A DNA stretch of 64,000 nt from an uncultured Corynebacterium sp. (GTDB lineage: Bacteria; Actinomycetota; Actinomycetes; Mycobacteriales; Mycobacteriaceae). The stretch spans positions 8,883 to 72,882 of the forward strand of contig NZ_CABTZR010000004.1 of assembly GCF_902489365.1 (NCBI RefSeq), in the 5' to 3' direction. The notes beneath the pieces were generated by a model. It was not told the DNA's origin and ran no database searches. It worked only from the letters and a program-made list of their open reading frames with translations. Position numbers and translations under genes: made by a program. Below are positions 8,327 through 16,520 of the stretch, one piece after another; position 1 is the first letter of the stretch, and every line of letters starts with the position of its first letter.

Positions 8327-8637
8327 CAGTTCACCCCCGTTTCCTGGTTGCCGAATTGGCCAGCGAGGCCACGGTCGACGTCGCCAAAAGCCCGCACCTG
8401 CTCACGCGCAGCGCCTGCGGTGGCCGATATGTTCTCCAAGCGCCACGCACCGCGCTCGTGTAGCCGACTCAGCAATGCCTGAATCTGCGCCCCATGCCCG
8501 CTAAAATCCCGTCCCGCAGAAGACGGGGCAAAGCTCGGCCTGTCCCCGCGGTGCGCGTCACTTTGGGCGCGGGCTTGGTCCATGACGTCGTCGAGAAGCC
8601 GCGTGGCTTCCTCCTCATCAAAAAATACGTCGGGCAT
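8326..8637 (-). CDS. EspC/WXG-like T7SS-associated protein
   Basis: This 103-residue helical protein starts MPDVFFDEEEATRLLDDVMD and ends with ...AAREQVRAFGDVDRGLAGQF. The tail layout (Ala-rich helix, then a D-x-x-L-A pattern) recalls the EspC-like (PF10824-type) small proteins that accompany ESX systems, but there is no clear WxG turn, so the assignment is tentative. I chose ATG at 8637, which has a GAAGGAGG site, over an upstream in-frame start. It is the first gene of the unit 8637-6321 and follows an ECF-like promoter element at 8680-8716. Confidence 0.7.
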   Translation of the reverse strand: MPDVFFDEEEATRLLDDVMDQARAQSDAHRGDRPSFAPSSAGRDFSGHGAQIQALLSRLHERGAWRLENISATAGAAREQVRAFGDVDRGLAGQFGNQETGVN

Positions 8638-8679
8638 GTGCGCCCTCCTTCTCGTCCACAACAAACAGTGATTCCTGCT

Positions 8680-8716
8680 CTTATTGGACTGAGAAACGTC
8701 CCCTTCGGTTCCCCAC
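8680..8716 (-). promoter_or_regulatory. Putative ECF-type (SigM-like) promoter, copy A
   Basis: On the minus strand the block GGTGGGGAACCGA, 11 nt, then CTCAGTCCAATAAG lies 43 nt before the EspC-like start. GGAACC (8707-8712) and GTCC (8686-8689) are 17 nt apart. The same arrangement recurs at 16447-16482 before the WXG100 pair. The layout resembles the GGAAC/CGTC promoters reported for mycobacterial SigM; sigma assignment is an inference. Confidence 0.6.
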
Positions 8717-8732
8717 CACTAACAAAAATACG

Positions 8733-8758
8733 AAACCCCAGGCCAAAAGCCCAGGGTT
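8733..8758 (-). terminator. Probable terminator of glmM
   Basis: On the minus strand, AACCCTGGGC and GCCTGGGGTT form a stem (8 of 10 pairs, with a 2-nt internal mismatch) around a short TTTTG loop. It is followed by a T-rich stretch (TTCGTATTTTT), just past the glmM stop at 8777. Confidence 0.55.
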
Positions 8759-8776
8759 GCGACTATGCGGGTAAAA

Positions 8777-10120
8777 CTAAACTGCAGCAACGACGGCAGC
8801 GAGCTTGCCCGCTACCTTGCGTGCCTGCTCCTTTTCAGCTGCTTCCACCATGACGCGGAAGAGCTCCTCCGTGCCGGAGGGGCGCAGCAGGACGCGGCCC
8901 GTATCACCAAGCTCTGCCTCGGCGGCGGCAATAGCTTCCTTGACTTCGGGTGCGTTGAGGATGACCGCCTTATCGGACACCGGCACGTTGATGAGCACCT
9001 GCGGCAATACCGTCATCACGGAGGCCAGTTCCTTGAGAGTCTTGCCGGACTTAGCCATGCGCGCCATGATGGACAAGCCTGTCAGCGTGCCATCGCCAGT
9101 GGTGCAATCATCCGGCAGCACCACGTGACCGGACTGCTCGCCGCCCAAGGAGAAATCACCGCGGTTGAGCTCCTCCAGCACGTAGCGGTCACCCACGGCG
9201 GTTTCCTTGACCTCGATGCCCTGCTCCTCCATCGCCAGCTTCAGGCCTAGGTTCGACATCACGGTGGCCACCAGGGTGTTGAAGCGGAGGTCGTTCTCTT
9301 CCTTCATGCCCACCGCGAGGATCGCCATGATCTGGTCACCGTCAACGACGTTGCCCTCGGCATCGACGGCTAGGCAACGGTCGGCGTCACCGTCGTGGGC
9401 CAGGCCCAGATCGGCGCCGTACTCGACGACGGCCTCCTGAGTCTTATCAATGTGTGTCGAACCGCAGTCCTCGTTGATGTTGAAGGCATTGGGCTTGTTG
9501 TGGATAGCAATGACCTCAGCGCCCGCTGCCTCATAGGCCTGCGGGGCGACCTTGGAAGCAGCACCGTTTGCGGTGTCGACAACAACCTTGATGCCGCTCA
9601 GATCCGTGGTGACGACCTCCGCCAGGTGCTTGAGGTAGCGCTCCCGGCCGTCGGGGGCCTCCGAAATAATGCGGCCAATCTTGGTCGCAGTCGGGCCGTC
9701 TTCGGCAAGGGTGTCCATGGCGGCCTGAATGCGGTCTTCCACCTCATCCGGCAGCTTCTTGCCGCCCGCGGAGAAGAACTTGATGCCATTGTCCGGCATC
9801 GGATTATGGGAGGCAGAAATCATCACGCCGAGATCTGCCCCAAAATCATCGGTGAGGAACGCGATGGCCGGGGTCGGCAGCACGCCGACGCGCACGACGT
9901 CGACGCCGCGCGAGGCCAAGCCCGAGGCAATCGCCGCATCCAGCATCTCACCGGATACGCGCGGGTCACGCCCGATAATCGCCAGCGGACGGCGCTCATA
10001 GGACTCACGGTCCGAGGTCAGCACCTCAGCTGCTGCTTGCCCTAGGCGCAAAGCCAGAATGGGAGTGAGCTTCTTGTTCGCGAGGCCGCGAACTCCATCG
10101 GTTCCAAAAAGTCGAGTCAT
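8777..10120 (-). CDS. glmM: Phosphoglucosamine mutase
   Basis: GlmM converts glucosamine-6-phosphate to glucosamine-1-phosphate on the way to UDP-GlcNAc. The 447-residue protein has the four expected motifs: N-terminal LFGTDGVRG, the phosphoserine loop [13 protein letters not shown], the metal-binding [11 protein letters not shown], and the C-terminal phosphate-binding [18 protein letters not shown] at 10120 follows AT-rich sequence. It lies in the same order relative to rpsI-rplM as in the mycobacterial ESX-4 region, but here an extra five-gene locus separates them. Confidence 0.97.
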   Translation of the reverse strand: MTRLFGTDGVRGLANKKLTPILALRLGQAAAEVLTSDRESYERRPLAIIGRDPRVSGEMLDAAIASGLASRGVDVVRVGVLPTPAIAFLTDDFGADLGVMISASHNPMPDNGIKFFSAGGKKLPDEVEDRIQAAMDTLAEDGPTATKIGRIISEAPDGRERYLKHLAEVVTTDLSGIKVVVDTANGAASKVAPQAYEAAGAEVIAIHNKPNAFNINEDCGSTHIDKTQEAVVEYGADLGLAHDGDADRCLAVDAEGNVVDGDQIMAILAVGMKEENDLRFNTLVATVMSNLGLKLAMEEQGIEVKETAVGDRYVLEELNRGDFSLGGEQSGHVVLPDDCTTGDGTLTGLSIMARMAKSGKTLKELASVMTVLPQVLINVPVSDKAVILNAPEVKEAIAAAEAELGDTGRVLLRPSGTEELFRVMVEAAEKEQARKVAGKLAAVVAAV

Positions 10121-10274
10121 AGTTATTCATTATGCCCGCTCCCCCTTATCTGGCGCAGGTCGGCTCATTCTTATTGAGTAGGCTTCTTCCCGCCTACTGC
10201 GCTGCGCACCGGGCCGGTGGGGAGTTTCCCCAGTTGGCGCGCGCGCTGGGCCGACCTCTGCTTGAATAATTACC

Positions 10275-10823
10275 ATGTCCGATGTGAACGGTTTGGCTCG
10301 CGTGAGGGAGTCGAAAGGAGTGAAACTCCTTAAGGTCCTCACCGATGGTGTGCTCACCAAATTCAACATGGCGCTACTCGCTGTCGCAGCGCTATTTCTG
10401 TTGCTCGGAAATACCGAGCCCGCGGAAACGGAGGAACCTGCAGTCATCGCTCCGGGCGAAACGGTGGAGTTGCAACAGGCTCAGGTGGTCGTCGCTAAGC
10501 CCCGCGTCGAGGCCGGCCAAGTCCACGTCACCGCCACGTTCCTCAACACCCAAGACATCGCCTTCACGGACTACCAACAGATGTTTAGCCTTACCCGCAA
10601 TGGTGAGCCTATCCCCTTTGAGCAGTTCTCCATCGCGCCGTCACTGGAGAACGGGGCGGTGGCCAGACCCAACCCTGGGGTTCCCTTCGCTGTCGACATC
10701 ACCGTCGACGATGCCCCCGGAACAGCGCTCGTTCTCAACAATCTCACGGTGCGCAAATCCAGCCTGGACATGTCCTACCGCTGGTTTGATCCCACCCCCG
10801 TAGCAGAGATGGAGTTGGCATGA
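10275..10823 (+). CDS. Membrane-anchored protein of unknown function, first of three
   Basis: This 182-residue protein has a cytoplasmic N-terminus, one hydrophobic helix at about residues 31-46 (FNMALLAVAALFLLLG) and an extracytoplasmic beta-rich domain (VHVTATFLNTQDIAFTDYQQMF... VDITVDDAPGTALVLNNLTVR) that looks immunoglobulin-like. ATG at 10275 is preceded by AATAAT only 4 nt away, so a leaderless start is possible but not clean. The stop overlaps the next start (ATGA). It is divergent from glmM. The family is not recognised; the row of single-helix envelope proteins suggests subunits of one complex. Confidence 0.75.
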   Translation: MSDVNGLARVRESKGVKLLKVLTDGVLTKFNMALLAVAALFLLLGNTEPAETEEPAVIAPGETVELQQAQVVVAKPRVEAGQVHVTATFLNTQDIAFTDYQQMFSLTRNGEPIPFEQFSIAPSLENGAVARPNPGVPFAVDITVDDAPGTALVLNNLTVRKSSLDMSYRWFDPTPVAEMELA

Positions 10824-11374
10824 CCCACCGCAAATCTTCCTCCCTGCCCCTGCTCAACCGCAAGAAGGTCCCCATGATCGCCGTGGCCGCAGCGATCACC
10901 TCCCTGGGCATCTTCATTAGTGACCAGATGCCCGATCCACGCGAGGTGGAATTCTCCCACTTTGAGTACACCGACGAAATCCCCGGGCACACCCGCATTA
11001 GCCAGGTAGACGTCCACACTCGCCCGCTGGCGTCCGGCGACTACGCGGAATTCACCGGTACTCTGCCCGAGAACGAGGAGCTCAGTGAGCTGTATGAAGT
11101 AGCCGTCGATTTCACGCTGGAGCGTACTCACGCCTACCCCCTGAGCCTGAAACTGGAAGACTCCGAGGGCCGTGTTTTCCGCACAGCCACGCCACAATGC
11201 GACGCCGAGGTCGTCTCCCTCCCCATGACCTGTACCAGTCTCTTTGTACTCCCAGAGGATTCGCTGGGCCCTGCCACGCTGGCGCTGGAAGTGGAGAACC
11301 TCCTCGGCGACTTCCACCAACAGCCGGTCCCCATGGGCAAGGAACTTCACACAGCCGTGGAGGTTAAAGCATGA
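10820..11374 (+). CDS. Membrane-anchored protein of unknown function, second of three
   Basis: This 184-residue protein has a short basic N-terminus, one membrane helix (VPMIAVAAAITSLGIFIS, about residues 17-34), and an extracytoplasmic domain with two closely spaced Cys (QCDAEV and TCTSLF) that could form a disulfide. It is coupled to both neighbours by 4-nt ATGA overlaps. The beta-strand pattern (VAVDFTLERTHAYPLSLKLED) is similar in style to the preceding protein. No function can be assigned from sequence. Confidence 0.75.
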   Translation: MTHRKSSSLPLLNRKKVPMIAVAAAITSLGIFISDQMPDPREVEFSHFEYTDEIPGHTRISQVDVHTRPLASGDYAEFTGTLPENEELSELYEVAVDFTLERTHAYPLSLKLEDSEGRVFRTATPQCDAEVVSLPMTCTSLFVLPEDSLGPATLALEVENLLGDFHQQPVPMGKELHTAVEVKA

Positions 11375-12051
11375 CGTCCCAAGACACAACAACTAAGAAG
11401 GTCTCGAAGGCGTGGTGGTGGGCAGCAACTCTTCCGGCGCTCGCGATCATGGTCGCAGCCTCCTCCTCCGTCATGGTGCACGGATACCGCCCGCTGTCGG
11501 TGCATTCGACCGTCGAGGCCACCAAGCAAGAGCCCGCCGAGTTCAGCTTTGATTACCAGCTAGACCGGGACACCGCCCGGCGCTCGGCGACGGTCACCCT
11601 GGCCGCCATCGACAAGGCAGACTCCTCCGAATTCAACTCCCTTTATGCCGACAAAAACCTCATGGATCCCCCTGCGCTCCCCGGGGACACCGCGCTCTAC
11701 AAGGCCACCGTGGAGTGGCATGCGGATCCGGAAAGCCCACTGGAAGGCTGCGAGGTCGGGCTCCGTGACGGCCAAGGGACCGAGCAACCTGTCCGCCTCG
11801 TGCTGTCCCCGCAGGACGTGCCGACCGATATGCCCGCCGCCTTCCCCAACCTCTGTGAACCCGAAGGGGCTGCGGGGCCGATGGCCATCAATCCTTTCGA
11901 ATTGGATGCCAATATCCTCCCCGAGCCCAGCGCGCGGCCGGCTGAATGGGAGATGACGTACTACTTCGTCACCAATGCCGATTTCGAGCCTTCCGAATTA
12001 TTCGTCACCTGGGGCGCCCCTTACGAGGTGCGCCTGCGCACAGGCGTTTAG
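11371..12051 (+). CDS. Membrane-anchored protein of unknown function, third of three
   Basis: This 226-residue protein has a membrane helix at about residues 15-35 (WWWAATLPALAIMVAASSSVMV) and an extracytoplasmic domain containing two Cys (GCEVGL and LCEPEG), likely a disulfide. It ends convergently with the minus-strand gene 12048-12725; the two stop codons overlap (12048-12051) and I see no terminator between them. The three plus-strand genes form one operon with 4-nt overlaps. The family is not recognised. Confidence 0.75.
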   Translation: MTSQDTTTKKVSKAWWWAATLPALAIMVAASSSVMVHGYRPLSVHSTVEATKQEPAEFSFDYQLDRDTARRSATVTLAAIDKADSSEFNSLYADKNLMDPPALPGDTALYKATVEWHADPESPLEGCEVGLRDGQGTEQPVRLVLSPQDVPTDMPAAFPNLCEPEGAAGPMAINPFELDANILPEPSARPAEWEMTYYFVTNADFEPSELFVTWGAPYEVRLRTGV

Positions 12052-12725
12052 AAGCCTTCTGCGCGGACAACCGCCTCAACGTCCTCCGCGCCCGGATCGG
12101 TCTTGTTCCACGGCCACGACACCATTATCTTCTCTTCTGGGTAGTAGACGAAAATGTCGCCACCACCGAATCCATCCTTGCCCCATTCGTTGACGAGGAC
12201 TTCCGGGGCGGAACCAGTCGCCTCGCGAACAGTGCGGGTCGACGTCTGGAAGGCATCATCGTGATAGTCGGGCAAGGCTCTGTACATCTCTTCGGCCTCC
12301 TCCCCGATGACAATGCTCCGCGGGCTATGGAATGTCATGAGCCCTTCCACGTCCTGTTCTTTGGTTAGCCACGGCTTGCAGGAATAGCCGTGGGCTCCTT
12401 CTAGCAGAGCATTCTCGGATTGCAGCGGTGCTTCGGTACACAGGGCGATCTTTTCAATGAAGGCCTCCGGCAAGACGTCCGCGGTCTCTGGGCGCAGGTT
12501 CACGATGTGGTCCTCCCGCAGGTCCGCACGCGCCAGCTCCTCGCCGGACCCACGCCTGTTGATCTGCTCAACCGTAATCCCGCCAACAACCAACACCACC
12601 GCGACGACCAGGGTGAGGATGTTGAGCGTGCGCGCGCTGATGTGGGTATCAGGATCGGTCGTGGCTTTCGCGCGGTCCACGTCGCCAGCTTGAGTGTGCT
12701 CAGCAGTCTGTGTCACCGATTCCAC
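12048..12725 (-). CDS. Single-pass membrane protein of unknown function
   Basis: This 225-residue protein has a polar N-terminus, one helix (TLNILTLVVAVVLVVGGITV, about residues 33-52), and an extracytoplasmic domain with two Cys (ALCTEAP and SCKPWL). GTG at 12725 immediately follows the stop of the upstream gene. A second GTG at 12716 has a better ribosome site (AGGTGG, 5 nt away) and may be the true start. It is co-transcribed with the 473-residue multi-pass protein 12726-14144. Function unknown. Confidence 0.7.
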   Translation of the reverse strand: MESVTQTAEHTQAGDVDRAKATTDPDTHISARTLNILTLVVAVVLVVGGITVEQINRRGSGEELARADLREDHIVNLRPETADVLPEAFIEKIALCTEAPLQSENALLEGAHGYSCKPWLTKEQDVEGLMTFHSPRSIVIGEEAEEMYRALPDYHDDAFQTSTRTVREATGSAPEVLVNEWGKDGFGGGDIFVYYPEEKIMVSWPWNKTDPGAEDVEAVVRAEGF

Positions 12726-14144
12726 CTACTTCTCTCCCGCCGGGCTCGCTGGGACCCCAGATTCCGCGTCCGTCTCTTCGCCTTGGTTTTCGTCGGCGTT
12801 CTCATCTGCTTCCTCCGCCTCGGCGTACTCAGCGTTGAGGAAGCGGTCCAGCGCGGCTACCACCAGCGGGAGCGCAACGAGGAAGTACACGGCTCGGGCA
12901 ACGACCAACACATAAGCCTCAAGCCCAATGGTGATGGTCCCCAGCGCCAGCGGTTTGATGATGGCACGCAGGGCATAAATGACGCCCAGCTCCGCTCCCG
13001 AGGCCAAGACGAAGACGAGGCAGAAGGTCAGCATGGGAACTGCACCGGCGACTGCCAGCGTCTTGAAATTGCGCCAAGCGTTGCGGAAGGGACCGACGAG
13101 TGGTTGCGCGGCGTTGTCCAGCATGTCTCGCGTCGTTCGGAAGGCGGCTTCCGAATAGCGGCGCCCATAATCGGCCCACATCTTCTGTTCGGCATGCGGG
13201 GAGAGCTTTCCTCGTTCGGCGGGACCTTCGATGGGGGCATCGGCTACCGTCTGCAGGGGCGGTACCGCGTCCTCCTCGCCTGACGTGTCCGGCTCAGAAC
13301 TGTCCTTCTCTCTGGTCAGGCTCGTGTTATACACCACCGCGCCGAGGGTCAGCCATGCGAAGGGCACGACGATAAAGTTGCCGATTTGCGCCGCGTTATT
13401 CCACAGCCACCCAATCACCGCACCAATGACCCAGGTGTGGGCGACGATCCAATCCTTTGCCGTGACAATTGAGTCCCACACGGGGCCAATGCCTTGCCGG
13501 CTAAGAATCCACACACGGACCTTCTCAAAATTACTGGTGATGCTTAGCGACGCCGTGGCCATCCACAGCACCTCCAGGTACGCCGCCGCAGTGGCCACGC
13601 CGAAGGCGCGCTCCCCCAACTGCAGCGCACCAATAAGTTTGCGCAGCACCACGATCGAGATGATGAACCCGGCAAACAGCCATCCGGAGTTTATGAATGA
13701 GCGTCCGAAATCATAATCGAGAAAGCTGGTGGCCACCTCGATAGTCACGGAGTCGTAGACAAAGGTCCGCGCGTCATCGCGCAACAGGCCGTGGGAGGAA
13801 TACACGGTGAGGAACGGGATGAGAAGGCCGCCGACGGTCAGCAGCGTGGTCTTATCCAGTTTGCTGAAGCGGGTCTCACCGCCAAAGAACTCCATGGACG
13901 GCTGCATGATCCAAAAGCACACGATGACGCCGGTCATCACAGAAAGAGGCGCAAAGGGGAAGATGAGCGTGGCGGCCAACGGCGAATACTCAGAAATGAC
14001 CACCGCCAACCACAGCACCGCCGCGCGCACGGCCAGCGACAGGCAAATCACCGTGATCAGCTGCGGCAGGTACCGCCACAGCAACTTTGCTGCGTCCAAG
14101 GGGACCGATAGTGCGTCCCGCGCGCTCTCAAGAATGACTTTCAC
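12726..14144 (-). CDS. Multi-pass membrane protein of unknown function
   Basis: The protein has about 473 residues. The N-terminal half has several membrane helices (LLWRYLPQLITVICLSLAVRAAVLWLAVV, SVMTGVIVCFWIM, FAGFIISIVVLRKLI), then a charged loop (EKDSSEPDTSGEED), then a second helical membrane block and an acidic C-tail (EADENADENQGEETDAE). I chose GTG at 14144 over longer in-frame starts because a TATACT box ends 7 nt before it (leaderless), and the upstream reading frame crosses the rpsI terminator. It is the likely channel or scaffold partner of the four single-pass proteins nearby; that role is inference. Confidence 0.7.
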   Translation of the reverse strand: MKVILESARDALSVPLDAAKLLWRYLPQLITVICLSLAVRAAVLWLAVVISEYSPLAATLIFPFAPLSVMTGVIVCFWIMQPSMEFFGGETRFSKLDKTTLLTVGGLLIPFLTVYSSHGLLRDDARTFVYDSVTIEVATSFLDYDFGRSFINSGWLFAGFIISIVVLRKLIGALQLGERAFGVATAAAYLEVLWMATASLSITSNFEKVRVWILSRQGIGPVWDSIVTAKDWIVAHTWVIGAVIGWLWNNAAQIGNFIVVPFAWLTLGAVVYNTSLTREKDSSEPDTSGEEDAVPPLQTVADAPIEGPAERGKLSPHAEQKMWADYGRRYSEAAFRTTRDMLDNAAQPLVGPFRNAWRNFKTLAVAGAVPMLTFCLVFVLASGAELGVIYALRAIIKPLALGTITIGLEAYVLVVARAVYFLVALPLVVAALDRFLNAEYAEAEEADENADENQGEETDAESGVPASPAGEK

Positions 14145-14190
14145 GCCGCTTAGTATAAGGAGAATCACACCAGTGCGCTGGCCGAACGGG

Positions 14191-14230
14191 GAAAGCCGCC
14201 ACCTCCCACGAAAGGGAAGCAGCGGCTTTC
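14191..14230 (-). terminator. Terminator of the rplM-rpsI operon
   Basis: GAAAGCCGC (14191-14199) and GCGGCTTTC (14222-14230) are perfect complements, with an inner hairpin (CTCCCA/TGGGAG-like) between. It lies 24 nt past the rpsI stop; the U-tract is weak. Confidence 0.6.
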
Positions 14231-14253
14231 GAAAAATGCAGTATGCGCGAAGA

Positions 14254-14790
14254 TTAACGCTTGGAGTACTGCGGGGCACGACGTGCCTTGTGCAGACCAG
14301 CCTTCTTGCGCTCCACGGCACGAGCATCACGGGTGAGCAGGCCAGCCTTCTTCAGGGCCTGACGGTCAGCCGGGTTGTAGATGTTCAGTGCGCGGGCAAT
14401 AGCCAGACGCAGGGCACCGGCCTGGCCGGTCGGGCCACCACCGTTGACGGTGACCTTGAGGTCAAACTGGCCCTCGCGCTCGAGGATGGTCAGCGGCTGC
14501 AGGATGTCCTGCTGGTGCAGCTTGTTCGGGAAGTACTCGTCAAAGGCACGGCCGTTGACAGAGATGTTGCCGGAACCAGCGACGAGGCGGACACGAGCGA
14601 TGGCGCGCTTACGGCGGCCAACGGTCTGAATCGGGCCCTCGTGGATAGCCGGGGCAGCGGTCTCAACCTCAGCCTCGGTGTCGGTTGCCAGGGAATCACC
14701 GATGGTGTTGGTGAACTCCTCGGTAGCGGCGGTTGCTGCAGCGATGTCGGCAGCGTCGGCTACATTGTTGTCGATGTTCTGCTCGGTCAT
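14254..14790 (-). CDS. rpsI: 30S ribosomal protein S9
   Basis: S9 is a small-subunit head protein whose C-terminal tail reaches the P-site tRNA. The C-terminal 130 residues are canonical ([41 protein letters not shown], and the terminal RAPQYSKR). An acidic, Ala-rich N-terminal extension of roughly 45 residues ([20 protein letters not shown]...) precedes it, longer than E. coli S9 (130 residues) but usual for corynebacteria. The ATG overlaps the rplM stop as TAATG. Confidence 0.97.
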   Translation of the reverse strand: MTEQNIDNNVADAADIAAATAATEEFTNTIGDSLATDTEAEVETAAPAIHEGPIQTVGRRKRAIARVRLVAGSGNISVNGRAFDEYFPNKLHQQDILQPLTILEREGQFDLKVTVNGGGPTGQAGALRLAIARALNIYNPADRQALKKAGLLTRDARAVERKKAGLHKARRAPQYSKR

Positions 14791-15233
14791 TACTGTGCCA
14801 CCTGCTTCAACTCAAAGGTTTCCGGCTTCTGGCCGGCGTACGGGTGCTCCTCGCCCACGAAAACGTGCAGCTTCTTGATGGAGGCGTTGGAAAGCTTGTT
14901 GTGCGGCATCATGCCCTTCACAGCTTCCTCGATAACGCGAACCGGGTTGGCGTCCAGGGACTGACCAAGGGTCATGGACTTCAGGCCGCCCGGGTAGCCG
15001 GAGTGGCGGTAGCGCATCTCGCGCTCGCGCTTGTTGGAGGAAATGTGGATCTTGTCCGCATTCAGGATGATGATGTGGTCGCCGCAATCAACGTTCGGTG
15101 CGTACTGGGGCTTGTGCTTACCGCGCAGCATGTCAGCCACGGTGGAAGCAAGCTTGCCCAGAACCACGTCAGTAGCGTCGATGACGTACCACTTGCGGGT
15201 GATGTCACCGCTCTTCGGGTGGAAAGTAGACAA
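14790..15233 (-). CDS. rplM: 50S ribosomal protein L13
   Basis: L13 is an early-assembly large-subunit protein. The 147-residue product begins [19 protein letters not shown] and contains [20 protein letters not shown] and [14 protein letters not shown], all standard for L13. I chose TTG at 15233, 5 nt after a perfect AAGGAG, over a longer in-frame start at 15371 that would add an unrelated 46 residues. The upstream region has a clear leader and promoter (see 15331-15401). It forms an operon with rpsI. Confidence 0.96.
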   Translation of the reverse strand: MSTFHPKSGDITRKWYVIDATDVVLGKLASTVADMLRGKHKPQYAPNVDCGDHIIILNADKIHISSNKREREMRYRHSGYPGGLKSMTLGQSLDANPVRVIEEAVKGMMPHNKLSNASIKKLHVFVGEEHPYAGQKPETFELKQVAQ

Positions 15234-15330
15234 AATGACTCCTTGAAAGTCTGTCTCGGAACTGCCGGCCAACGCTATGTAAGCCCCTACGCGGTACATA
15301 CAGCGGCCGGTGGAGACCTGCAGCACGCGC

Positions 15331-15401
15331 GCACCCACGTAGACGAGGGTGCGGACACATAGGTGTTTCACTCTAGTATGAGGCTGTTTGAAAACCCAAA
15401 A
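15331..15401 (-). promoter_or_regulatory. rplM promoter and leader hairpin
   Basis: On the minus strand TTTTGG (15396-15401) and TACTAG (15373-15378) are 17 nt apart, giving an L13 leader of about 130 nt. Within it GCACCC (15347-15352 complement) and GGGTGC (15331-15336 complement) can form a 6-bp hairpin with a 10-nt loop. Autoregulation through this leader is possible but unproven. Confidence 0.45.
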
Positions 15402-15669
15402 CGCCGATATCGCCCCTCACCAACGCCTCCATCCCCAGATACTTCGGGGTGGGGGTAGAGACAGAAACGTTGATGAGAAGCGATACCGGCGCCTTTCACT
15501 AGGTGGGCGGAAAGTGCTGACTGTGAGGCGGTGCGTCCAGCCCTTCCATTCACTACACCCCTCTCTTCGCCCTTCACGCCTTCCTCCACGCCACCCACCG
15601 CTCATGGTTGTGAATGGTGATGGAAGACTGCGCCCACACTCCTAGCGAAAGACCCGCAGCTGGAACGGT
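15402..15669. other. Non-coding gap between rplM promoter and WXG100 gene
   Basis: I see no convincing gene here. A short imperfect hairpin (CCCC/GGGG arms around 15433-15455) is the only structure noted and may terminate the WXG100 transcript that ends at 15670. Confidence 0.4.
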
Positions 15670-15957
15670 TTAGCCCCAGCTAGCGGCGGCGCGGCGGTTG
15701 ACGTCGCTCATATTGTCATTGCCTTGAGACACCGTGGTGGAGATGGTAGCTAGCACCGTGTTGAGCTCGGCGGCAGCTTTATCCCACTTGGCCTGCGCCG
15801 CGTTATATGCGGCAGCGCTCTCTCCCTCCCAGCTCGATACCATCGGCTGCAGGGTGGCCTTAAGGTCACCGAGGAGCCCGTTGATGCGGCCGGAGGTGGA
15901 GTTGATGTCGGCGGCGGCACCGGCGATGGCGCCGAACTGATACTTAATTCCAGACAT
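15670..15957 (-). CDS. WXG100-family T7SS substrate (EsxT/U-like), second of pair
   Basis: This 95-residue all-helical protein has WEG at the central turn (MVSSWEGESAAAYN) and the typical flanking pattern: helix 1 IAGAAADINSTSGRINGLL, helix 2 AQAKWDKAAAELNTVLATI. WXG100 proteins are exported as heterodimers by the ESX machinery; this one should pair with the 105-residue protein encoded 71 nt upstream. Its location beside rplM and the eccC block matches esxT/esxU of mycobacterial ESX-4. The end of the protein (RRAAASWG) is the natural secretion-signal tail region. Confidence 0.93.
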   Translation of the reverse strand: MSGIKYQFGAIAGAAADINSTSGRINGLLGDLKATLQPMVSSWEGESAAAYNAAQAKWDKAAAELNTVLATISTTVSQGNDNMSDVNRRAAASWG

Positions 15958-16028
15958 TGCGTGTTCCTTATCTTCTGTGTGCTCGTGTGTGTTTCAGTGC
16001 GTGCGGCTGTAGGAGGCTGCGGCTCTGT

Positions 16029-16346
16029 TTACAGGGCCAGGCCCGCGCCGCCGACGTTGTCGAAGGACTGGGCATTATCCGCCTCGACCGAATCAAAGTT
16101 GCGGGCATTGTCCCTGATGTTGTCGCTGATGGCGGTCAGTGCCTCACGCAGTTGCTGTGCGGAGGAGTTGTAGCGCTGCATCAGGTTGTCAAAGGAAACC
16201 TGCGCGCGGCCTGCCCAGCTGGCGCGGACGGAGTCCACAACCCCCTGCAGACGGGTGAGCTCACCCTGTACCTCGTCATTGGTGGAGTCGACGCGGCCGG
16301 CGGTGGCCACCATTACGTCGGCTTCTGTGCGGAACGTTTGAGTCAT
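16029..16346 (-). CDS. WXG100-family T7SS substrate, first of pair
   Basis: This 105-residue protein has WAG at the helical turn (VRASWAGRAQVSFDNLMQRYN) and a C-terminal helix containing the Y/F-rich NFDSVEADNAQSFD region, consistent with a T7SS export tail. I chose ATG at 16346, which has a GGGAGA site, over a longer in-frame start at 16445. It is the first gene of the WXG100 pair; a putative ECF promoter (16447-16482) lies about 100 nt upstream. It is the likely heterodimer partner of the product of 15670-15957. Confidence 0.93.
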   Translation of the reverse strand: MTQTFRTEADVMVATAGRVDSTNDEVQGELTRLQGVVDSVRASWAGRAQVSFDNLMQRYNSSAQQLREALTAISDNIRDNARNFDSVEADNAQSFDNVGGAGLAL

Positions 16347-16446
16347 TGTTCTCTCCCTTTCTTTGTTCCCTACCTGGGGCATGCCCCTTACTAAGGGCCT
16401 GATGTGTGTTTCTTCCCCCCGAGAAGCACCCTGTGTCCTTCTCACC

Positions 16447-16482
16447 CTTATTGGACTGAGTTAGTGGCGTATCGGTTCCCAC
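16447..16482 (-). promoter_or_regulatory. Putative ECF-type (SigM-like) promoter, copy B
   Basis: On the minus strand GGTGGGAACCGA, 11 nt, then CTCAGTCCAATAAG. GGAACC (16474-16479) and GTCC (16453-16456) are 17 nt apart. It matches copy A at 8680-8716 over about 26 fixed positions with equal spacing. It is expected to drive the two WXG100 genes. Confidence 0.62.
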
Positions 16483-16520
16483 CGGTTTCAAAGTTTTTAA
16501 TTTTTCTGGTTTCCCGCTGC

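Noticed and set aside
15233..15371. Longer rplM start giving a 193-residue L13
   Set aside because: The added 46 residues are unrelated to L13; TTG at 15233 has a perfect AAGGAG and gives the usual length.
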